A stretch of DNA of 64,000 bases, from contig JAXLRT010000019.1 of assembly GCA_046330955.1 (NCBI GenBank), positions 1 to 64,000 of the forward strand, written 5' to 3'. The position numbers and the translations under genes are program-made. The notes below the pieces were generated by a model. That model saw only the letters and a program-made list of their open reading frames with translations. It ran no database searches and was not told where the DNA came from. Shown here one piece after another: positions 55,097 to 64,000 of this stretch (position 1 is its first letter; each line of letters begins with the position of its first letter). Origin of the DNA: JADJPO01 sp046330955 (lineage in GTDB: Bacteria > Actinomycetota > Actinomycetes > Actinomycetales > Kineosporiaceae).

Positions 55097-56596
55097 ATGC
55101 CACGCACCAGGCGCGTCGAGACGCGTCAGACCCAGAACATGACCCGGGCAGAGCGTGAGGCTCGCGTCGCCGACTTGCGTCGCTGGTTCGACGCTCAGCA
55201 CGAGGAGTTCCGCGGGGATGCGTTCCCGCCGGCACTGCAGGCGACCTGGGACGACAACACCGCTGAGCTGCGCGAGCACGAGGATGCGCTGGCGGAGCTC
55301 GAGGCCCGCGACGCGCGGCTGCAGGAGATCGCCCGCAGCGGCGAGCAGGGCTCGCGCGAGGCCGGGTCGTGGGAGCCTGCGGCGGTGTCCCGATGGGGCG
55401 CGCAGCCGCTGTTCCGGGGTGACCCGTGGCAGGCATCGGTTCCCGGGCTGGGTTCGCCGGGGCGCCCGGTCGAGCTTCGTGCCCGGGCCATCACCGCCGT
55501 CGAGCGGTGCGTTGGCGGTATGAGCGACGCGGCCCGCGAGTACGGCATCCGTGCCCTCGAGCGCGACGACGACGAGCTCGGGCGCCTGGCCACGTTCACG
55601 ATCGAGACCTCTCGAGCCGAGTACGTCTCGGCGTTCGCGTCGTGGCTGCGCGACCCGGTGTCCGGGCACCGTGAGTGGTCCGGCGCCGAGGTGGACGCCG
55701 TGCGGCGCGTCCGTTCGCTCGAGCGGGCCATGGCGCTGGGCACCGGCGCGGCCGGCGGCTTCCTGTTGCCCTACCAGCTCGACCCGAACATCGTCATCAG
55801 CGCGGCTGGGTCGGTGGACCCGATGCGTTCGGTGTCGCGGGTCGAAACCACCGTGCTGAACGAGGCCAGGTTCGTCACCAGCGCGGGCGTCACAGCGTCC
55901 TGGGACGCCGAGGCGGTCGAGGTCTCCGACGACTCCCCGACCCTCGCGCAGCCGAGCATCACTGCCTTCAAGGGTCAAGCCTGGGTGCCGGTGTCGTTCG
56001 AGGTGTTCGAGGACTCCGACATCAGTCAGCAGGTCGGCGCGCTGTTCGCGGACGCGAAGGCTCAGCTGGAGTCCAACGCGTTCACTCTCGGCACGGGCAC
56101 CGGTCAGCCCAAGGGCGTGATCACGGCCGTGTCCGCGGTGGGTGGCTCAGTGGTGACCTCGGCCGGCTCGGCGCTCACCCCGGCCGACGCCACGGCCAAC
56201 CAGAACGCGCTACCGGCGCGCTGGCGCCCCCGGGCGAGGTGGATGGCGAACTTGTCGGTCATCAACCAGGGCCGGACCACACCCCTCTACACCAACGGCC
56301 CGGCCATGGTGTCCGACGCCACCACCCCGCCACGGATGCTGGGCTGGGAGGTGGTCGAAAACTCCGCGATGGACGGCACCATCGCGGCCGGCACGACCAA
56401 CGACTACGTGCTGCTGTCCGGGGACTTCAGCAACTACATCGTGGTCGACCGTCTCGGCGTGAGCCTCGACTTCGTGCCGGTGCTCGTGGGCGCCAACCAG
56501 CGCCCGACCGGACAGCGGGGCTTCCTGATGCACTGGCGGGCGGGCGGTGACGTCGTGGTCGGTGACGCGTTCCGGCTGACCAACTACAGCGCCTGA
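55097..56596 (+). CDS. HK97-like major capsid protein
   Basis: 499 residues from ATG 55097, which has AAGGAG seven bases upstream. The first ~100 residues are charged and helical, as in the scaffold (delta) region of HK97 gp5. The capsid core follows: GAAGGFLLPYQLDPNIV, the F/V-rich WVPVSFEVFEDSDI, FTLGTGTGQPKGVI, and the C-terminal PRMLGWEVVENSAM and GDFSNYIVVDRLGV. Similar to the capsid of phiRv1. No separate prohead protease gene is adjacent. The element could package itself in its own small capsid with a helper's tail. Confidence 0.88.
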   Translation: MPRTRRVETRQTQNMTRAEREARVADLRRWFDAQHEEFRGDAFPPALQATWDDNTAELREHEDALAELEARDARLQEIARSGEQGSREAGSWEPAAVSRWGAQPLFRGDPWQASVPGLGSPGRPVELRARAITAVERCVGGMSDAAREYGIRALERDDDELGRLATFTIETSRAEYVSAFASWLRDPVSGHREWSGAEVDAVRRVRSLERAMALGTGAAGGFLLPYQLDPNIVISAAGSVDPMRSVSRVETTVLNEARFVTSAGVTASWDAEAVEVSDDSPTLAQPSITAFKGQAWVPVSFEVFEDSDISQQVGALFADAKAQLESNAFTLGTGTGQPKGVITAVSAVGGSVVTSAGSALTPADATANQNALPARWRPRARWMANLSVINQGRTTPLYTNGPAMVSDATTPPRMLGWEVVENSAMDGTIAAGTTNDYVLLSGDFSNYIVVDRLGVSLDFVPVLVGANQRPTGQRGFLMHWRAGGDVVVGDAFRLTNYSA

Positions 56597-56628
56597 CCCC
56601 CGTAGGCTCAGGGCTGCCGGTTGTAGGA

Positions 56629-56666
56629 CAGGCCCCGCCGCTCGCTTCGGCGCGCGGCGGGGCCTG
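56629..56666 (+). terminator. Capsid gene terminator
   Basis: Perfect 13-bp stem, CAGGCCCCGCCGC (56629-56641) with GCGGCGGGGCCTG (56654-56666), 12-nt loop, 33 nt after the capsid stop. Confidence 0.8.
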
Positions 56667-56694
56667 CGCTCGTGTGGTGGCGCATCATGGCCGC

Positions 56695-56961
56695 GTGACC
56701 ACGCCCGCACCTGTCGCCCAGCCCCTGCGCGCCGTCTGGCCGGCGCCCGGCCCATGGCCCGATGCCGCGTGCGTCGCCTGGGCACCGGGGCCGTGGGACT
56801 ATCAGGCACCGGCCGCCGATCGCACGCTCGCGGCCATGGTGTGCACCGGTTGCCCAGTACGTGCCGCATGTGCGGACTACGCGAGCCGATACAGGCCGTT
56901 GGGCACGTGGGGCGGGCAGTACTACCGACTCGCCCCCTCGGGGCGCGGCGAGGCAGCCTGA
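56695..56961 (+). CDS. WhiB-like iron-sulfur protein of the element
   Basis: 88 residues from GTG 56695 (an in-frame GTG at 56674 adds seven). Four cysteines in WhiB spacing: C26 in WPDAAC, then C50-x2-C53-x5-C59 in MVCTGCPVRAAC, and a GTWGG turn at 70-74. WhiB proteins bind 4Fe-4S and modulate transcription through the sigma factor. Phage homologues such as WhiB of TM4 interfere with host WhiB2. Here it lies after the capsid terminator, so may be expressed separately from the structural gene. Confidence 0.8.
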   Translation: MTTPAPVAQPLRAVWPAPGPWPDAACVAWAPGPWDYQAPAADRTLAAMVCTGCPVRAACADYASRYRPLGTWGGQYYRLAPSGRGEAA

Positions 56962-56975
56962 CTCGCGACATCCGT

Positions 56976-57001
56976 TGTCACGGTGTGACTTTCGCGTGAC
57001 A
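56976..57001. terminator. Hairpin after WhiB-like gene
   Basis: TGTCACG (56976-56982) pairs with CGTGACA (56995-57001), 12-nt loop, 14 nt after the stop. Confidence 0.45.
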
Positions 57002-57028
57002 GGTGGGGGGCTGAGCGGCCACCGCCGA

Positions 57029-57055
57029 CCCCGGGCGAGAGGGAGACACCCGGGG
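57029..57055. terminator. Hairpin between convergent element operons
   Basis: CCCCGGG (57029-57035) pairs with CCCGGGG (57049-57055), 13-nt loop. It lies between the WhiB-like gene and the end of the minus-strand operon at 57084. Confidence 0.4.
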
Positions 57056-57083
57056 GCGACGGAAACGGCTCAGCGCGTGGTGC

Positions 57084-57257
57084 TCACAGGCACTGGTCGC
57101 ATTCGCCGTACTGGTCGAGCTCCCGGCCGCAGCCGGAGCAGAGTCCGTGCTCGACGCGGTGCACCCGCGCGACACCCACCCGCAGGTGCGCCCCGGCCCG
57201 GGACCATCCACGCAGCGAAGCGCCGCACCCGCACGGGCACACCGGCGGGGCGGTCAC
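57084..57257 (-). CDS. 57-residue protein with two cysteine clusters
   Basis: Starts at GTG 57257, overlapping the stop of the 64-residue gene (GTGA), and ends at TGA 57084-57086. Sequence begins MTAPPVCPCGCGASL and ends with CSGCGRELDQYGECDQCL: a CPCGC cluster and a CxxC...CxxC pair, the pattern of a small zinc ribbon. Too short for most gene callers. Third gene of a coupled minus-strand operon. Possibly DNA- or protein-binding; function unknown. Confidence 0.65.
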   Translation of the reverse strand: MTAPPVCPCGCGASLRGWSRAGAHLRVGVARVHRVEHGLCSGCGRELDQYGECDQCL

Positions 57258-57448
57258 TGCCAGCCCCAGGCGATGCCGCGCAGCCCGAGGGCGGTCGTGA
57301 CGGCGCGGGCCGCGTCGGCGTCGAGGGTGAGCGTGGCCAGCCGTCCACCGCAGACCTGCAGATCCCTTCCGGGCAACACCTCGGCCACGATCACGCGCAG
57401 CCGCGATGCGTCGGTGTCGGCGGCGATCGTCACCAACTGCCCGCTCAC
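57254..57448 (-). CDS. 64-residue element protein
   Basis: Starts at GTG 57448, inside the stop of the upstream gene (GTGA), and ends at 57254. Reads MSGQLVTIAADTDASRLRV and ends with ARAVTTALGLRGIAWGWQ; compact alpha/beta pattern. No family recognised. It was hidden inside a longer spurious ORF in the same frame. Confidence 0.6.
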   Translation of the reverse strand: MSGQLVTIAADTDASRLRVIVAEVLPGRDLQVCGGRLATLTLDADAARAVTTALGLRGIAWGWQ

Positions 57449-57963
57449 GACCGGGCCGCCCGCCGTGCGAGCCCCTGCAGCACGGCGCCGAGGTGCTCGG
57501 CCTGCGCGATCGTCAAGCGCAAGGTGTCGAACGCGATCACCGGTGCGTGCGAGCGGGTGACCGTGATCCGGCCGTCCCGGTCGACGTCGATGTCGTCGAG
57601 TGCAACCAGCGACGGTGTGACGACGACCTCCTCGTCGTGGTCGCCGAGCGCGGTGCACACCGTCGACGGCTCGAACGAGTGGGTGATGCCGGAGTCGTCC
57701 ACCCTCGAGCGGGACGCCCACGACGGCGCCGACCACGACGCCACCAGCGCCGTGACCTGCTCGAAGCTGGGCGCGCCGCGGGACGGCTCGGGCTCGAGCG
57801 GCTCGAAGGTCAACTCGCCGTCGATGCCGACCGTGGCGATGCGGTACTCGCGGCCCTCGGCGTCGAAGTGGCGGCCGTCCTCGTCGGTGCGGATCTGCGG
57901 GGTGGCGAACAGCGCGTCGAGCGCGTTGTCGTCCTGGTCGGGGGCGGGGAAGATGTCGGGCAC
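57445..57963 (-). CDS. Unknown acidic element protein
   Basis: 172 residues, GTG start with a strong SD (AGGAGG). Acidic N-terminus (MPDIFPAPDQDDNALDALF), a beta-rich middle (IATVGIDGELTFEPLE) and a C-terminal part ending IAQAEHLGAVLQGLARRAARS. No family recognised. First gene of the three-gene minus-strand operon, next to the right end of the element; such positions often hold regulatory or host-interaction genes, which is inference here. Confidence 0.65.
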   Translation of the reverse strand: MPDIFPAPDQDDNALDALFATPQIRTDEDGRHFDAEGREYRIATVGIDGELTFEPLEPEPSRGAPSFEQVTALVASWSAPSWASRSRVDDSGITHSFEPSTVCTALGDHDEEVVVTPSLVALDDIDVDRDGRITVTRSHAPVIAFDTLRLTIAQAEHLGAVLQGLARRAARS

Positions 57964-58045
57964 GGTGACCTCCTGGGGTCATCGAGGCCCCGGGGAGCGT
58001 GTCAGCGCGAACCGGGGCCGGCCTTGTCGGAGGCCCCGGTCACGG

Positions 58046-58714
58046 TCACCAGCCGCGCGCCCGCCATTCTGGGATCGAAGCTCGCTCGGCGCCGAGCGTG
58101 GTGTCGTCGCCGTGCCCCGGGTAGACCCAGGTCTCGTCAGGAAGTGGGTCGAAGACTCGTTCCTCGAGGTCATCCATGAGAGACCTGAAGTCCACCGGAT
58201 TTGTTGTCCGTCCAGGACCTCCGGGAAACAGGCTGTCGCCGGTGAAGACGTGCCGACTGCCGTCCCTGGCGTGCAGCACCACGGCGACCGATCCCGGGGT
58301 GTGCCCCCGGAGCGCGATGACATCCAGGCGCAACTCGCCCAGGCCGAGCGTGTCGCCGTGCCGGAGCGGCTGGTCGGGGGGCAGCGGCAGCTCGGGGGCA
58401 TCCTCGACGCCGGCCAGGGTCCACGCGCCGGTGGCCTCGGCCACCTCGAGCAGTGCCCGGTGGTGATCCCAGTGGCGGTGCGTGGTCAGCACCTGCAGGC
58501 CGCGGCGTCCCCGCGGACTGCCCTCGTCGACCAGGGCCAGCAGCCGCGCGGCGTCGTCCGCGGCATCGATCAGCATCTGGTAGCCGCTCGCACGGCAGGT
58601 GATCAGATAGGCGTTGTTGTCCTGCTCCGACACGCTCGCCTTGCGGATCACGACGTCGTCCAGGTCCCGGACGGCGATCGGACCACCTGGTTGAACGGAA
58701 CCGGTGTACGGCAT
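58046..58714 (-). CDS. MBL-fold metallo-hydrolase, host N-terminus joined to element-borne C-terminus
   Basis: 222 residues from ATG at 58714 (MPYTGSVQPGGP). Metallo-beta-lactamase fold with the metal motif THRHWDHH, GHTPGSV, TGDSLFPGGPG and the final PGHGDDTTLG. Such proteins are glyoxalase II-like or other thioester hydrolases. The att core covers the codons for SLFPG; codons before it (58235-58714) are host sequence and the last 63 codons come from the element, so the gene is a restored hybrid. A diverged second 3' end remains at 49377-49565. Confidence 0.88.
   Translation of the reverse strand: MPYTGSVQPGGPIAVRDLDDVVIRKASVSEQDNNAYLITCRASGYQMLIDAADDAARLLALVDEGSPRGRRGLQVLTTHRHWDHHRALLEVAEATGAWTLAGVEDAPELPLPPDQPLRHGDTLGLGELRLDVIALRGHTPGSVAVVLHARDGSRHVFTGDSLFPGGPGRTTNPVDFRSLMDDLEERVFDPLPDETWVYPGHGDDTTLGAERASIPEWRARGW
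58221..58234. other. attR core
   Basis: Second copy of CCGGGAAACAGGCT. Element-borne gene end lies to the left and host coding sequence to the right; see attL. Confidence 0.85.
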
Positions 58715-58796
58715 GAGTCCTCCCCGCGCTCTGTGCTGCCTGGCTGGCCTCCAGCCTCGCAGGCAGGGCAGCGGGCTGCCTATGGCTGGGCAGGGG

Positions 58797-58809
58797 TAAC
58801 CTGTGCCGC
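58797..58809 (+). promoter_or_regulatory. Leaderless -10 box before small membrane protein gene
   Basis: TAACCT (58797-58802), seven bases, then GTG 58810. No SD. Confidence 0.4.
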
Positions 58810-59349
58810 GTGGCACGAGTCGGCCGAACCGTCGCGATCGCGGTGGTCGGTCTCGTGCTCTCCGCCACCGCCCATGCCCTGATGTCCGGCCTCACCCCGT
58901 CGGCCCTGCTGGCTGCGGCACCCCGGTCCTCGTGGGGCCTGCTCGCCCTGATCTCGGTGGCCGGTGTGGTGCCCTTGGGTCGGCGGCGCCAGCCCTGGTG
59001 GGTGATCGCCTCGGCGCTGACGGCGATGCAGCTCGCGCAGCACGTGGTCCTGGTCGGTGCCGAACCTGCGACACACCACACGGCCACGATGCCGTCGGCG
59101 GGTCACCACGTCGTCCGGATGATGCTCGGCCACGCCGTGGCCGCCGTCCTGACCGCTCTGATCGCCGAGCGTGGTGAGCGGGCCGTCGCGCTGTTGCGTC
59201 ATCGGCTGCGCTGGCTCGCCCCGCGCTGGACGACGCCCGCGGACCTGCCGGACGCCGCGTCGCCGGCCTTCTGGTCGCCGGTCCCGGTGCCGGTGGCCGG
59301 GTTGGTTCCGGGCGGGCGGGGCCTGCGCGGGCCTCCGGTTCTGGTCTGA
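58810..59349 (+). CDS. Small His/Met-containing membrane protein
   Basis: 179 residues with three to four hydrophobic segments (about 8-25, 40-57, 64-82, 100-118). Contains HTATMPSAGHHVVRMM, a His/Met-rich patch that would suit copper, and it precedes a PCuAC copper chaperone gene and a DyP peroxidase gene. The C-terminal 45 residues are hydrophilic and Pro-rich. No named family; a role in metal handling is inferred only from context. The gap to the next gene (59350-59483) shows nothing recognisable. Confidence 0.65.
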   Translation: MARVGRTVAIAVVGLVLSATAHALMSGLTPSALLAAAPRSSWGLLALISVAGVVPLGRRRQPWWVIASALTAMQLAQHVVLVGAEPATHHTATMPSAGHHVVRMMLGHAVAAVLTALIAERGERAVALLRHRLRWLAPRWTTPADLPDAASPAFWSPVPVPVAGLVPGGRGLRGPPVLV

Positions 59350-59483
59350 GCTCAGCGCTCGCCCCGTGACGCCCCTGTGCGGGCGGGCACGGATCCGACC
59401 GGAACCCCTCCGACCGAGACGGCCGCCTGCGGCCCGGGTCGGGATCACGGGCGTGCCCGCACGCCAGAGGAGAACCCACGATC

Positions 59484-60068
59484 ATGAAGTTGTCCGCACG
59501 TCGTCCGGCCGTCGCCGGATTCACCCTCGCCCTCGTCCTGTCCGGCGGGCTGCTCAGCGGCTGCTCGTCCGACGCCACCACGACAACCCCCGCCGGCGCC
59601 TCCAGCGCCTCGGCCGGGGCCACCGGCGCACCGGCCGCGGCCGCCGCGCTGACCCTGACCGATGGCTGGGTCAAGGCCGCCGACACCGGCATGACCGCGC
59701 TGTTCGGCACCCTGAAGAACACCGGCTCCGCGCCCGTCACCGTGGTGGGGGGCAGCAGCAACATCGCCGGCATGATCGAGACCCACGAGGTGGTCATGGT
59801 CGACGGCGCGGCGAAGATGCAGCCCAAGAAGGGCGGCTTCGAGATCCCGCCGGGCGGCACCCACACCCTGGCCCCGGGGCACGACCACATCATGCTGATG
59901 GGACTGACCAAGGCCGTGAAACCCGGTGACCAGGTGAAGATCACCTTGAAGCTGGGCGATGGATCCACCGTGGATGTGACCGGCCTGGGCAAGGACTTCT
60001 CGGCCGGCAACGAGAGCTACCAGCCGTCGGGTGGGGCGTCGCCCAGCGCCTCCATGTCCGGCATGTGA
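59484..60068 (+). CDS. PCuAC-type copper chaperone lipoprotein
   Basis: 194 residues, ATG with GAGGAG upstream. Signal peptide with lipobox LLSGC (about residue 27), low-complexity Ala/Ser/Thr linker, then a cupredoxin-like PCuAC domain. The copper-binding Met/His set is visible as MIETHEVVMV, the GGFEIPPGGTHTLAPGHDHIMLMGL segment and GMTALF. PCuAC proteins deliver Cu(I) to oxidase Cu(A)/Cu(B) sites or bind periplasmic copper. C-terminal tail ends SMSGM, Met/Ser-rich. Coupled to the peroxidase gene 12 nt downstream. Confidence 0.9.
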   Translation: MKLSARRPAVAGFTLALVLSGGLLSGCSSDATTTTPAGASSASAGATGAPAAAAALTLTDGWVKAADTGMTALFGTLKNTGSAPVTVVGGSSNIAGMIETHEVVMVDGAAKMQPKKGGFEIPPGGTHTLAPGHDHIMLMGLTKAVKPGDQVKITLKLGDGSTVDVTGLGKDFSAGNESYQPSGGASPSASMSGM

Positions 60069-60080
60069 GGACGCCGCGCC

Positions 60081-61322
60081 ATGAATGACCTCTCCCGTCG
60101 GGGGCTGCTGACCGGTTCGTCGGCAGCCCTCGCCGGGGGCGCCGTCGCCGCGGGCCTCGCGCTCGCCTCGACCGGTCGCCCCAGCCGCACTGCCACACTG
60201 GACGACGCCACCACACCCTCGTCGGGTGGCTCCGCCGTCTCGCTCGCCGCGGCCGCCGCCGAGGTGGTGCCGTTCCACGGCGCCCACCAGGCGGGGATCG
60301 CCACCCGGCACCAGGCGTTCGGTGCCTTCATCGGCCTCGATCTGGCCGCCGGCACCAGCCGGGCGGACGCCGTCCGGCTGGTGCGGGTGCTGACCGACGA
60401 CGCCCGCCGACTCACCCAGGGGCTCCCGGCGCTCGGCGACACCGAGCCGGAACTGGCCGCACGTCCCGCCGGGCTCACCATCACCGTCGGGTTCGGTCCC
60501 GGCTTCTTCGATGTCACCGGTACCCGTGTGCAGCGCCCGGCCAGCGTGCGTGACCTGCCGGCGTTCGCCGGCGACAAGCTGCAGCCGCGTTGGGGGCAGA
60601 CCGACCTGGTCACCCAGGTCTGCACCGACGACCCCACCACGCTGGCCCACACGGTGCGCATGCTCACCAAGGACCAGCGCGCCTTCGGCACCCTGCGCTG
60701 GGTGCAGCGCGGGTTCGCCTCACCCGGGGCCACCGCGCGCGGCACCGCGCGCAACCTCATGGGCCAGGTCGACGGCTCGGTCAACCCCACGCCCGGCACG
60801 CCCGAGTTCGACCGAGCGGTGTGGGCGTCCGGGCCGGGGTGGTTCACCGGCGGCAGCGTCTTCGTGTTGCGCCGGATCGCGATGCACCTCGAGACCTGGG
60901 ATGCCTTCGACCGGGACGGCAAGGAACGGGTGATGGGCCGTCGGCTCGACACCGGGGCGCCGCTCACCGGAACTCGTGAGGAGGACGTGCCCGATCTGGA
61001 CGCCGTCGACGGCCTCGGCTTCCCGGTGATCGAACCGTTGGCTCACATCCGGTTGGCCAAGGCCGCCACGCCGGCCCAGACCATGCTGCGCCGTCCGTTC
61101 AGCTACGACGAGGGCGTGAACGGCGCGGGCGTCCCCGAGGTGGGCCTGCTGTTCGCCGCGTTCCAGGCCGACGCCGACGCCGCCTTCGTCACCGTGCAGC
61201 GCCGGTTGGCCGGCAAGGACCTGCTCAACACCTGGATCACCCACATCGGGTCGGCGGTGTATGCCATCGCACCGGGGGTGGACGAGGGGCACTACCTCGG
61301 GCAGGGGCTGCTCGAGGGCTGA
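60081..61322 (+). CDS. Tat-exported DyP-type peroxidase
   Basis: 413 residues. N-terminal twin-arginine signal LSRRGLLTGSSAALAGG, so exported folded with its heme. DyP landmarks are MGQVDGSVNP (the GxxDG motif with catalytic Asp), FVLRRIAMHLETWDAF-type FVLRRI segment, and the proximal histidine in EPLAHIRLAKA. EfeB-type DyPs oxidise substrates with H2O2 and in some bacteria help iron acquisition; here no efeU/efeO is adjacent, and the neighbour is a copper chaperone instead. A 77-bp gap to uvrA holds its promoter. Confidence 0.93.
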   Translation: MNDLSRRGLLTGSSAALAGGAVAAGLALASTGRPSRTATLDDATTPSSGGSAVSLAAAAAEVVPFHGAHQAGIATRHQAFGAFIGLDLAAGTSRADAVRLVRVLTDDARRLTQGLPALGDTEPELAARPAGLTITVGFGPGFFDVTGTRVQRPASVRDLPAFAGDKLQPRWGQTDLVTQVCTDDPTTLAHTVRMLTKDQRAFGTLRWVQRGFASPGATARGTARNLMGQVDGSVNPTPGTPEFDRAVWASGPGWFTGGSVFVLRRIAMHLETWDAFDRDGKERVMGRRLDTGAPLTGTREEDVPDLDAVDGLGFPVIEPLAHIRLAKAATPAQTMLRRPFSYDEGVNGAGVPEVGLLFAAFQADADAAFVTVQRRLAGKDLLNTWITHIGSAVYAIAPGVDEGHYLGQGLLEG

Positions 61323-61370
61323 CGCGGGCCCGGTCCCGGGCTGGGGCCGAGTCAGGGCTGAATCGGGGAT

Positions 61371-61392
61371 TGTCGGTGGGCCCACCTAGCAT
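61371..61392 (+). promoter_or_regulatory. PafBC-type DNA-damage promoter of uvrA
   Basis: TTGTCGGTG (61371-61379), seven bases, TAGCAT (61387-61392), then seven bases to GTG 61400. Same motif as at uvrB, with one base less in the spacer (consensus N8). The -10 overlaps an ATG at 61391, which therefore cannot be the main start. Confidence 0.75.
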
Positions 61393-61399
61393 GAGGAAC

Positions 61400-64000
<2,601 letters not shown>

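Larger units (their letters stand above)
49552..58234. mobile_element. 8.7-kb integrated phage-satellite-like element
   Basis: Bounded by a 14-bp direct repeat of the att core at both ends, with a serine integrase just inside the left end. Contents in order: integrase, short unknown genes, an HTH protein, a RepA-like ATPase, a GGGTCAC repeat array, small proteins, an HK97-type capsid gene, a WhiB-like gene, then three minus-strand genes and a replacement 3' end for the target gene. No large terminase, portal, tail or lysis genes were found. The layout resembles phiRv1/phiRv2 of M. tuberculosis and capsid-forming phage-inducible islands. Confidence 0.88.

Noticed and set aside
57254..57982. 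242-codon minus-strand ORF
   Set aside because: Only its last 64 codons are real (own GTG at 57448); the front part is a shifted reading of the 172-residue gene.

Overview
The window is a piece of a high-GC actinobacterial chromosome, read almost entirely as tightly packed genes with GTG/ATG starts and 4-bp stop/start overlaps. Actinobacterial hallmarks are the HGxxPAAW and Trp-associated membrane genes inside the trp operon, an ANTAR response regulator of the PdtaR type beside pyk, an AftD-type arabinofuranosyltransferase locus, and two PafBC-type DNA-damage promoters. The genus cannot be fixed from sequence alone.

Region by region: 1-1.2 kb, the end of an ABC exporter and a DinB-fold protein. 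1.2-8 kb, hisI-trpE-membrane protein-HGxxPAAW-trpC-trpB-trpA-lgt. 8-15.6 kb, glutamate synthase gltB-gltD and pyruvate kinase. 15.66-16.5 kb, tRNA-Leu(CAA) and PdtaR. 16.5-23.3 kb, a branched-chain amino-acid-type ABC importer with two tandem substrate-binding lipoproteins. 23.4-26.7 kb, a nested inverted repeat, a hotdog thioesterase and polA. 26.7-38.8 kb, an envelope-polysaccharide locus (flippase, polytopic membrane proteins, GT4, methyltransferase, AftD, acyltransferase, DUF3068) resembling the Rv0224c-Rv0228/AftD genes of M. tuberculosis. 39.9-49.3 kb, rpsA, a GT-C-like membrane protein, a polyprenyl glycosylphosphotransferase, coaE, uvrB and a TerC-family protein. 58.7-64 kb, a small membrane protein, a PCuAC copper chaperone, a Tat-exported DyP peroxidase and uvrA (cut by the window end).

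The accessory part is an 8.7-kb integrated element at about 49,552-58,234. It sits inside a metallo-beta-lactamase-fold hydrolase gene. A 14-bp core is present at both ends, and each end is followed by a 63-codon version of the gene's 3' end: the left copy is the displaced host end and the right copy is a replacement carried by the element. It encodes a large serine integrase (split by a frameshift in a C-run), small coupled genes, an HTH protein, a RepA-like ATPase followed by a GGGTCAC repeat array (candidate origin), an HK97-like capsid protein, a WhiB-like protein, and a three-gene minus-strand operon ending in a 57-residue protein with paired cysteine motifs. No portal, large terminase or tail gene is seen. 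This resembles the phiRv1/phiRv2 elements and capsid-carrying phage satellites rather than a complete prophage.

Regulation that can be read directly: TTGTCGGTG-N7/8-TANNNT promoters at uvrA and uvrB, several TANNNT boxes 6-7 nt before a start codon (leaderless mRNAs), and strong GC hairpins after rpsA, pyk, both substrate-binding-protein genes and the capsid gene.
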